A stretch of DNA of 64,000 nucleotides from the NCBI RefSeq assembly GCF_000224145.3, contig NC_020171.2:431251-495250 (forward strand), written 5' to 3'. Below the pieces are notes generated by a model that had not been told where the DNA came from, made no database searches, and worked only from the letters and a program-made list of their open reading frames with translations. Source of the DNA: Ciona intestinalis. Taxonomy: Eukaryota; Chordata; Ascidiacea; Phlebobranchia; Cionidae. Of this stretch, positions 35,401 to 42,144 are shown one piece after another (within the stretch, counting starts at the first letter, position 1; each line of letters opens with the position of its first letter). A program made the position numbers and the translations under genes.

Positions 35401-38400
35401 TGACATTTTTAATATTAAAAAAATGTTTTAGAACACAACAAAAATGTCAAATGGTCACCTTTGTAATTGCTTCCAGTAATTCCAGTTTAAACTGGTCACG
35501 GTCAGATTGAGAATAAACTGATTTGATCCAGTTCGAGTTTTCAGTTATGTAAGAAAGGGTGTTTTGGAGTCTTAACAATGAACTGAGCAGAATTTTTAAT
35601 CCGTGTTTTTGAACGTCTGTTTCTGTATGCTGGTTATTGAATGAATGAATGTAACTTATTTATTGAATTAAGTTTTTTATCCTTGCGTGGTGGGGAAAAG
35701 ACAGTTGTTATAACATGGGTGTTTGGTTTCATAGACCTCGTGCCCGCTTAGGAGTTACCACATATGTAACTTTGTGGGTGATTCTTTTTTGGATTTTTTT
35801 ATGTATGGCTGACAATTTAGACAACCATTAGTGACCACTGGGTTGGAGTTAAATGTCTTATCTAAAGACACATATGCCAACAATGGTAGTAGCATTCTTA
35901 CATAAAAACAATTAAAAATATGTAGTTTTTATAGCTCATATAGCCAAAAAAATTGCAGATTTAGACCCCTAACATACATCAATACAATATCTATTTTAAC
36001 TATACAAATATTTAAAGATTAAAGTTATTGTACAGTAGGGTGGGAAGATGGGACAACTTTTAACTCTATTTTCCCATCCCATTTAGTAGTAAACAAAGAA
36101 CATTCGAAGAATTTTAAAACCGTATCCTGACGGCTTCCATACACCGTTGTTAATTGTTTAAAACACGATCAGGATATTTGGATATTAAGTGCTAAAGGTG
36201 TCCCATCTTACCCCACATTTACCTGTATAGCACTTTTCAATGTGCTACGTTTAAAACACACAGGCAATATTCCCTGTGTAGTCATGGCAACTAATTTTTC
36301 GGTCGAGAATTTTTGAAGCGTCGACGTTGAACGTAATTTCGCTGCGTCTGTCACCGGAGGGGGCACTTTGGGCTGAGCTTCGTAAATTCGTTCAACTAAC
36401 GCAATGTTATCATACCATCTGAGGTACAGTATGATGTGATGTATAATTGATTAAATGTAACTTACATTTATCCTCGCGTCGCTGGAAAAGGACAGTCATT
36501 AAACACAGGTGTTCTGTTTCACACCTCGTGCCAGCTTACGTTACCAAGTATGTTACTTTGTGGGTGATTATTTTTTTGTATAAAACAAGGGTCCAAACAA
36601 ACAAGCAGAGCCAAAGTATATTGCATTTATCGCATTTATCAATGAGATTCCCTATGTTTTACAACTATGATTGTACTTGCATTTTAACAATGTCACTCCA
36701 GATTTTACAAACTAATCATTATGTTAAATTTATAGAATAATTTTGAAGAAAAAAATTATCAAAAAAAGGTATTGAAGTTTTTGGCACAAAAAAAATATAT
36801 ATTTTTTACTTTTTTGTAGGCCGTGGATCAAATGAAAGATCAGCTGACATTAGATAAGTGCTCAATAAATCCGGACACGAGCGTAAAATTTCTACCACTA
36901 GGGTGTGTGCTTGATCATTTGATCCCGTCACTTTTAAATCAACGAGAAATTTATGAAGAACATGATTTGAAGATCTGGAAAAGTGTTTTGGGGGTAATAT
37001 GGGGTGTTTAGGAACCTCATGCTCACTGTCAAGTTTTATCATGGGTATTTTTTTATACAACAGACACACATGGTGTATTCATACACCTCATGCTCACTGT
37101 TGAGTTATAACATGGGTGTCTTCTTATACACCAGACAAACATGTTGTATTCATACACCTCATGCTCACTGTCAAGTTAGGTGGTTTTTTCACACATGTCG
37201 CACAAGAACATACCTTCCAGAAGTTCCATACTCACGATCATAAAAGTTTATTCCATGTTTAAATGGGCAACATGATTGATAAAGAAACTCATAAGCCAAG
37301 TTCCGAACAAAACTATTTCTATCTTCTTCCTGAATATTTGAATAAATAAACAATAGTCGTTATAACAGGGGTGTTTTTTGTTTCATCAACCTCGTTCCCA
37401 CTTACCGGTTATCACACATGTAACTTTGTGGATTTTTTTACAGAAATTTTTTTAAATAAAAGCTTAAGTTTTTCTTAATAACTTTTACTAAGCTATATAG
37501 GTCAAACATTCTAAACTTTACTTAAACTCATAGCAATATTTTCTCTTGATTTAATAAATTAAAAAAAAAAAAACGGTTAAAAACAATTTTTTTGCAGTGT
37601 TTCCGTTTTAAAACTTACATCTACTTTCACATCCATGATCCCATTCCACTGGAACAGTTTGGCAACACTGGTAAGTACTCCATGTGAAGCAAGAAGCTTT
37701 ACTTTGTTGGTTTTTGGGACCGCTTTATTTTTTACCACGTTTTCCAACAACGTTGTTAAAAATAATTGAATAACTGAAGCGCTGTCTTCGGGTAATCCCC
37801 TAAATACAGAATCGACAAAACCTAAAAACAAATTATTTTTTGGTTTAAAATTAGAACAAAATTAAAACTAAGTATATGTTGTTGCTGCAAGGTGTATTTT
37901 TTTAGCATCTGTATGTTTTGTGATTTCAAAAGATCGAGGTTTGCGTTAAGTGTCTTGTCCAAGCACACATGATATTCCCACAATGGTAGCAGCGTCAAGC
38001 TTTGAACTTGTAACCACTGGGCTACAAGCATACTCGCTTGTAAGCTAAGCTTAAATAGCTTAAGAAAGATAGTAGAAAAAAAATGCAGGCGAGGCAGTAA
38101 TAGTTAGACACTAATTCCCTATAAAAAAAATATGCAACTTATTGATTGCAATGTTGACTGATTAGTCCAGTTCAGAAAATTCCAGGGTAGTTTTGCCTAC
38201 CCTGCCACCCCAGGTTTTGCGCCTATTTAAAACATTATATATTTCACCTCTTGCTTCTAAAACTTGTCTTATAGTTTTCTGGTCTCCAGTCATAAAGAAG
38301 GAAAGAACAAACCGAATAAAGCAAAGTCTGATGTTTGATTCTGGCTTCAATTTGTTCTTTGAATCATCTGTAAAATACAAGATTTTTGGACATATTCTAC

Positions 38401-41400
38401 ATACGTGTAGATTCAGTTGTTTAAAGTTTTTATGTTATACGAATATGACGTCATTCTACATTTTGTTTAATGTAAATAAAGTAGAAAACTACTGAGAAAC
38501 AGATTTATTAAATTCACCAGTTTTTTTTTCACAAAATTTCAGACTAATGCAAAATTGTAAATGTAATGCAAAAAAAAAGTTTTAAAATATTGCTTAAACT
38601 ACTCCCTTATAAATTTAGGTGGTCAGTCCCTTAGAAGTTTGCCTGAATTGTATTATTAGCACATTATAGTTAGCAGCTTTAACTCCTACCTTTTCTAGTC
38701 TTTGACAACAAAGTAATGTTCCCACTCAAGTCAAAATTACTTGCAACGTCAGCAGCACATTCTGCACCCTGGGTAAAATACAAACAGTAGGAACTAAATG
38801 TAACTTGATTCTTCATGTGGTGGGACAACGACAATCGTTACAATACAGGTGCTTTAAAAGCAAAACGACAGTCGTAAAATAATGAATATTCCGTAAATAT
38901 TCTCCCGTGGCGATGCAAAGATAGTCAATATAACATGGATGTTCTGTTTCATACACCTTGTGCTCACTTACAAGTTACCGCTTATGTAACTTTATGGATG
39001 ATTGTTTTCTGTATGGCTGACAATATGTGTAAGAACAAATATTAATGCCCTGTATCTAGGGAAGCACATTACAGAATTTTGAATCTATGAGATTCGAATC
39101 CTTTTGTATTCGAATTTAATTACGGGATTCGGTATGTTGTTTAATGATGTCATCACACGTCTTCTTATAAACTACATTAACAATTTTTTAAACTTAATAA
39201 TTTTGAAAAAAAAAATTTTGTGTTTGTGGGACTTTCGAGAGTAAACGTTTCGCAACGTCTTTTCATAGCCTGCTATACGTTTCTTGATGCAAAAAACTAC
39301 CCAATAGTACAATTTTTGATCATTTTACAGCTCATGATCCTACAAGGCTACTATGTAAGAGTCAATAAACTGACTTATGTGGGTAAAATTATTTTTTCCT
39401 TTAAATATAAAAAGATTCAAAATTCTAGATTCGGAATTCTAGATTCGAAATTAAGTATTCTAGGATATCCTAGAGTGCCTAATTATTCTGTAATGTTCAT
39501 CCCTACCTGTAACAAATTTGATGCCATTATTAAGTTTAATACAGTAATTACCTGCATAACCATAGCAGTTAGTACACGAAGGGCAGGAGCCCGGAACTTT
39601 GGAGGGTTCTTTGTACTTAGTGTTCCATATAGTTCCCTTGTGTGGCCCTGAAGTATTTAGAAAAATGCATGCACCCTTGAATGGAATACAATACCCTATC
39701 TGAATTTTCTATTCTAATCTATATGGGTGAAAACCTGCAGCGGTATACAGAATTCAATTGGATTATTAACCAAAACACTTAGAGCACCGCTGATAAGGCA
39801 TAAGATGCTAAAGCTGCATGCTGAACTAACTTACAAAGGGTGCAGGTTAGGATTCATGCTAAAATTGGACCATTATCTCAACCTTTGATTCAGAGTGCTA
39901 AGATAATTATGTTGAACTATCTTTCTACACCTAAACTAGATTTTACTCTGCTGTTAAATTGTCTATATTTTAACAATTAACAACCTGTAGTATCCTTCGG
40001 CATATAGTTGTCCCCACGGATCCAAATGTAGGTGAAAGATCACCAGCAGTTCGAAGCAGGACGTTTACGAACACTTCAAACACAAGGGAAGTCTAGAAAA
40101 TTTGAATATGATGTGTAAGTTACATACAGTAGAATTTTCAGGCCACTGTAGATAGAGCACCTGCCTTTGACCCAGAGGTAATGGGCTGAAGGCTCGCCGC
40201 TGCTACCATTGTGGGCATGTGTTATTGGGCAAGACACTTAATGACAATTGCTTTAACCCAGTGGTCACTAATGGGTTAGCCAAATTGTCACCCATATATG
40301 AAAAATGAAAAAATCCCCCTAAAAACAATCACCCACAAAGTAGCACACATGGTAACTCGTAAGTTGGCATGAGGTGTTAAACCTGTGTGATAATGACTGT
40401 CGTTTTCCGGCCATGCGGGATAAAGCAAGTTATATTCTATCGTTCGACATTTATTGTATAAAGTTAAACTATTAGCCATACAGAATAAACAACTATCCAC
40501 AAAGTTACATATGCGGTAACTCATAAGCGAGCACAAGGTGTTTGAAACAGAACACGTGTGTTATAACGACTGTTGTTTTCCTGCCACGCGTGGATAAAGT
40601 AAGTTAAAATCAATCAACTTAAGTTGGAATACATGGTAACTGGTAAGCTGGCACGAGATGTATGAAACAGAACACCTGTGTTATAACGAATGTCGTTTTC
40701 CTGCCACGCGAGGATAAAGTAAGTTACATTTAATCAACTTAAATCTACATACATGGTAACTGGTAAGCTGGCACAAGGTGTATGAAACTGAACACCCATA
40801 TTATAACATCTCAAAAAAAACATCCACAAAGTTAGAAAAATAACATTATTTACCACCATAGGCGAGGTTTTTCCTGTTTCAATTATTTTGAAAACTTCAT
40901 AACATTCCGGAGAAACGGAAATATAAGCCTTTATGATGTCATGATTTAGTGAGTACTCCTTATGCTGCTTGCAAGCTTGGCAAAATTTTTGAAGACCTGA
41001 AAAAAAAAAGGATTTGAAACACATAGCATAAAATCTATTACATTTACATATATATATATATATGAATAAATGGGTGTTAGTTATTTAGACTTGCATGACA
41101 GGGCAACGACAGTGGTTAAAACACAGGTGTTCCTTTATTATTATCATTTAAAAACAGCACTTTGTAAGAATAAATGGATTTAAGTTATTTATCCTTGCAT
41201 GGCAGATTAATGGAAGTTATTATAAAATCGGTTTTCTGTTTCATACACCCTATGTTCGCTTACGAATTACTACATTTGGAACTTTCGTAGGTAATTAGTT
41301 TTATAATTTTTTATCACATGTTATGTATAATTATAAATTAATTTTTGAAGCAGCTATGGTATAAATTTCTGTTTTACAAAGATAATAAAATTGTACAGTA

Positions 41401-41592
41401 TTTACCTTTAGTTACCAATACTTTATCCTGAAGCATTTTACAAAATTCGATAGAAGTAAAATTATCCTCTGGTTTTGAAGCTTTTGCAGGTTCATTTTCT
41501 TTTGCCTCATTTTTCTGCTTGTTTTTCTTGGATTTTTTGCTCTTTTTCTCCGGTAAGTCACCCGCAGTTTGCGTCTTCCTTTTGCCAGCCAT
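20408..41592 (-). CDS. URB1: URB1 / NPA1, nucleolar pre-ribosomal-associated protein 1; 38 exons, 2148 aa
   Basis: Nucleolar scaffold needed for early 60S ribosomal-subunit assembly. Exons (high to low): 41592-41406, 40996-40854, 40092-39985, 39647-39552, 38768-38690, 38367-38248, 37821-37619, 37329-37214, 36974-36810, 36418-36223, 35629-35459, 35087-34977, 34274-34128, 33621-33502, 33290-33130, 32487-32282, 31947-31830, 31098-31002, 30696-29851, 29779-29709, 28949-28712, 28514-28295, 27866-27758, 27376-27305, 26991-26812, 26468-26321, 25921-25781, 25627-25483, 25222-25145, 24620-24411, 23838-23696, 23470-23317, 22862-22747, 22246-21600, 21310-21168, 21110-21024, 20629-20552, 20484-20408. All phases agree; total 6447 nt. 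The start is a Lys-rich nucleolar-type tail. Matches to vertebrate URB1 as I know it include FQWNGIMDV, KHGINFYD, RSCPDLLSTYL, IYEAQP, GTLSLTDQ, VYDPCF and the EHIY segment. Exon 19 carries an in-frame 24-bp minisatellite. The stop codon overlaps an AATAAA. Vertebrate URB1 is about 2270 residues. Confidence 0.93.
20652..20780 (-). mobile_element. SINE-1 tail
   Basis: TTTTTCCTCGCGTGGCCGG to TACTTTGTGGGTGAATATTT; ends about 25 bp from the acceptor of URB1 exon 37. Confidence 0.55.
21424..21530 (+). mobile_element. SINE-2 fragment
   Basis: CCCAGTAGTCACTAATGGG, then GCACCCTGAGTGTTGGGG and CAACTTTGGCCTAAATCTCA. SINE-2 shares its tRNA-like head with SINE-1 but has this tail; the best copy is at 29178. 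Confidence 0.55.
22280..22495 (-). mobile_element. SINE-1, with duplicated tail start
   Basis: TATAACACGGGTGTTCTG occurs at about 22280 and again at 22340 before the usual linker and GTGACCACTGGGTTGGAGC. Confidence 0.55.
22511..22704. mobile_element. MITE-A, full-length
   Basis: URB1 intron 33; ends about 43 bp beyond the donor of exon 33. Confidence 0.7.
22870..23252 (+). repeat. Sat-C array 1, ~70-bp units (about 5), URB1 intron 32
   Basis: Unit marks: CTCATGCTCACTGT, GTTATAACATGGGTGTC, TTATACACCAGACACACATG. Almost fills the 454-bp intron between URB1 exons 32 and 33; its upstream edge (in gene sense) is about 65 bp from the exon 32 donor, with a SINE head between. Antisense unit reads in the direction of URB1 transcription. 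Confidence 0.8.
23534..23680. mobile_element. MITE-A, right three quarters
   Basis: Left end missing; stops 16 bp from the donor of URB1 exon 31. Confidence 0.55.
23995..24410 (+). mobile_element. SINE copy split by MITE-J
   Basis: SINE-1 tail about 23995-24175, then GTGAGGTTCCGCAACGTGGC of a reversed SINE-2 tail, interrupted at 24222 by the 117-bp element and resuming at 24348 (ATATGGCAATAAT). Confidence 0.5.
24223..24339. mobile_element. hAT-like MITE (MITE-J), 117 bp, perfect 8-bp target duplication
   Basis: Ends CAGTGGCGCAGCCAGG and complement of CAGTGGCGCAG. Flanked by GTCTTGGG at 24215-24222 and 24340-24347. Interior is C/G-rich then A/T-rich, foldable. A worn relative lies at 46080-46196 (TGGCTGCGCCACTG end). 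Confidence 0.85.
24665..25085 (+). repeat. 40-bp tandem repeat (Rep-40), about 10 copies, URB1 intron 29
   Basis: Unit contains GGGTTGGAAAACCAGGGATC and CTGGGTTCAAATCCAGGCC. The GGTTCAAATCC core looks like a tRNA B box. Two more units lie at 26178-26275. Confidence 0.85.
25965..26275 (-). repeat. Two Sat-F units (minus) followed by two Rep-40 units (plus)
   Basis: Sat-F units at about 25970-26095 and 26098-26175, then AATCCAGGCTAGGGTTGGAG of Rep-40. All in URB1 intron 26. Confidence 0.65.
26540..26720 (+). repeat. Sat-E, about two units
   Basis: GCAACCAATTCAAGGTTATT at 26550 and a diverged repeat near 26665; URB1 intron 25. Confidence 0.55.
27025..27180 (-). mobile_element. SINE-2 tail half
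   Basis: GTGAGGTCCTACAGAGTGGC through ACCCAGGGTGCTACAACC to CTTGCCCAAGGACACT; URB1 intron 24. Confidence 0.6.
27396..27584. mobile_element. MITE-A, left end worn
   Basis: Starts AAGACGGGACACC, ends CCCCCACCTTTCTA; 20 bp from URB1 exon 24. Confidence 0.65.
27626..27681. mobile_element. MITE-G fragment
   Basis: Only the terminal third, ending CCCAGGTTTGGCGCCTAT. Confidence 0.5.
27945..28165 (-). mobile_element. SINE-1, near full-length
   Basis: TTCACGTGACGGGGTAATGA tail, ACGCTCACAATGGTAGCAG, then the tRNA-like head ending near AGGCGTCTAAACCAG; URB1 intron 22. Confidence 0.6.
29178..29600 (+). mobile_element. SINE-2, best head, with tail duplicated in tandem
   Basis: Head has A-box-like TGGCTTAGTGGTTAGG and B-box-like GGGTTCAAGGC, as in a tRNA. 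The tail (CTCAGGTCCCATGGCGTGCC to ACCTCACCCATATACAATAG) is present three times; the last two ~112-bp repeats are identical over almost their whole length. URB1 intron 20. Confidence 0.75.
30167..30315 (-). repeat. Coding 24-bp minisatellite in URB1 exon 19
   Basis: About six in-frame units encoding GENVNGNT-type octapeptides (residues about 975-1025). Unit length is a multiple of three, so the frame is kept. Confidence 0.85.
30745..30925 (+). mobile_element. SINE-1, head missing
   Basis: CCTGGTGGTCACTAATGGG to GAATAAAGTTAGTTACATTC; URB1 intron 18. Confidence 0.6.
31125..31790 (+). repeat. Sat-B array, about 9 units, URB1 intron 17
   Basis: Very regular ~70-bp units with occasional one-base differences, filling the intron between exons 17 and 18 from 27 bp after exon 18 to 39 bp before exon 17 (plus-strand order). 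Confidence 0.85.
31955..32235. mobile_element. Head-to-head SINE-1 pair
   Basis: A plus-strand tail (31955-32080) meets a minus-strand body and tRNA-like half (32081-32235) at AAGTTACATTCA / TTATGGCTGACAATTTAG. Confidence 0.55.
32515..32840 (-). mobile_element. SINE-2 copy and a second SINE half
   Basis: GTGAGGTCCTACAGCGTGGC through the tRNA-like head near CAAGCGCCTAACCGC, then another CACATACGCCCACAATGGTG block; URB1 intron 15. Confidence 0.6.
33830..34092 (+). repeat. Sat-F, two tandem units
   Basis: Nearly identical units; the array ends 36 bp from URB1 exon 13 (intron 13). Confidence 0.7.
34310..34778 (-). repeat. Sat-B array, about 7 units, URB1 intron 12
   Basis: Opposite orientation to the 31125-31790 array; units end GGCTTATTGGTCCCAGTC. 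Starts about 36 bp beyond exon 13 and runs straight into a MITE-A. Confidence 0.85.
34779..34968. mobile_element. MITE-A, full-length
   Basis: Joined to the Sat-B array; right end stops 8 bp from the donor of URB1 exon 12. Confidence 0.65.
35640..35900 (-). mobile_element. SINE-1, nearly full
   Basis: TTATCCTTGCGTGGTGGGGA tail to the ATGCCAACAATGGTAGTAGC block; URB1 intron 10. Confidence 0.6.
36032..36220. mobile_element. MITE-A, full-length
   Basis: Right end TCTTACCCCACATTTACC runs into the donor of URB1 exon 10 (36222), so the 5' splice site lies at the element edge. Confidence 0.65.
36450..36710. repeat. SINE-1 tail (minus) and a Sat-F unit
   Basis: Tail 36465-36580, then AACAAGCAGAGCCAAAGTAT of Sat-F 36595-36710; URB1 intron 9. 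Confidence 0.55.
37018..37185 (+). repeat. Sat-C array 2, about 2.5 units, URB1 intron 8
   Basis: Fills most of the 239-bp intron between exons 8 and 9; gene-sense edge about 29 bp from the exon 8 donor. Confidence 0.75.
37345..37445 (-). mobile_element. SINE-1 tail fragment
   Basis: ACAATAGTCGTTATAACAGG to AACTTTGTGGATTTTTTTAC; URB1 intron 7. Confidence 0.5.
37935..38227. mobile_element. SINE tRNA-like half, then MITE-G
   Basis: 37940-38040 carries GTGTCTTGTCCAAGCACACA and the reversed head. MITE-G at 38080-38227 ends 20 bp from URB1 exon 6. Confidence 0.55.
38800..39035 (-). mobile_element. SINE-1 tails, two in tandem
   Basis: Short copy about 38800-38870, longer one 38895-39030; URB1 intron 4, directly before MITE-H. 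Confidence 0.5.
39057..39505. mobile_element. hAT-like MITE-H, second copy, 449 bp
   Basis: Flanked by CCTGTATC (39049-39056) and CCTGTAAC (39506-39513): an 8-bp duplication with one change, so older than or mutated since the copy at 12686. URB1 intron 4; ends 46 bp from exon 4. Confidence 0.75.
40140..40810 (+). mobile_element. Cluster of four SINE-1 copies in tandem
   Basis: Full-length 40140-40445 with a tRNA-like head (GGGCTGAAGGCTCGCCGC), followed by three tail-only copies at about 40450-40605, 40615-40735 and 40740-40810. Ends about 45 bp before URB1 exon 2. Confidence 0.65.
41080..41320 (-). mobile_element. SINE-1 tails, eroded
   Basis: Two partial tails (TTGCATGACAGGGCAACGAC and TTATCCTTGCATGGCAG) in URB1 intron 1. 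Confidence 0.5.
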
Positions 41593-41594
41593 CT
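41593..41594 (-). promoter_or_regulatory. Splice acceptor abutting URB1 ATG (candidate trans-splice site)
   Basis: On the minus strand GCAATTACAG is followed at once by ATG. A cis 5' exon or a spliced leader could be joined here; Ciona is known to trans-splice a short leader onto many mRNAs. Confidence 0.45.
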
Positions 41595-42141
41595 GTAATT
41601 GCTATTTGAGTTGCTATATTACTAAAACGCGTGTAAACTTATCTTAATTTCGCATAAATTTACGTTTTGTTTACAACGCGCACATGGCCAGTGTTACCAG
41701 ATGATTTTCGCATAGTGTTTCCAGATATTTAAATAATACAAAAAGGGTAAAAACAAATAACAAAATGCTATTTATAATTTTTACTAAATAAGATCAGTTC
41801 TGTGCCACGTTTCATGCATGTTGTATTAAATTTCACCAACAAATTTGGGTAACATAAAGTCACGGGTTGTGGGCATGAAAAAGGCTCGTCTTTGTTTTCT
41901 TCGCGAGTGAAAACAGTTTGGTTAGGTGCAGCGTTAAAACAACACGAAATTGAACGGATGTGCGGCGGTTTCTGTTAATTTCAGAGACCCTTTTCTGGTT
42001 TTTGAGTGTAGTTTTAAGCATATGGAGGCGAATCCTGCATTTTCGTTTTGTTTTTGAAATGTTATTTTACGAGCGTTGGCCTACAGGTTCTGGCAAAATG
42101 CACTGTAAATATAATAATTTAAACTTTATATTTATGTTTTT

Positions 42142-42143
42142 AG
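42142..42143 (+). promoter_or_regulatory. Splice acceptor 1 nt before DDX20 ATG (candidate trans-splice site)
   Basis: TATGTTTTTAG ends one base before the ATG, with a pyrimidine-rich run ahead of it. No convincing upstream donor for a cis intron was found close by, though GCACTGTAAAT near 42100 is possible. Confidence 0.45.
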
Positions 42144-42144
42144 C

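Larger units (their letters stand above)
41593..42144. promoter_or_regulatory. Shared divergent promoter region, URB1 / DDX20
   Basis: 552 bp separate the two start codons, with no gene and no copy of the local repeat families inside, in contrast to nearly every other non-coding stretch here. Near the middle is CATTTCATGCATGTTG-like AT-rich DNA with no clear TATA box that I can defend. Both flanks end in a splice acceptor directly at the ATG, so transcription starts must lie inside this stretch. Inference from layout. Confidence 0.5.

Noticed and set aside
36823..37011. 62-codon plus-strand frame
   Set aside because: Antisense to URB1 exon 9, which matches the family on the minus strand.
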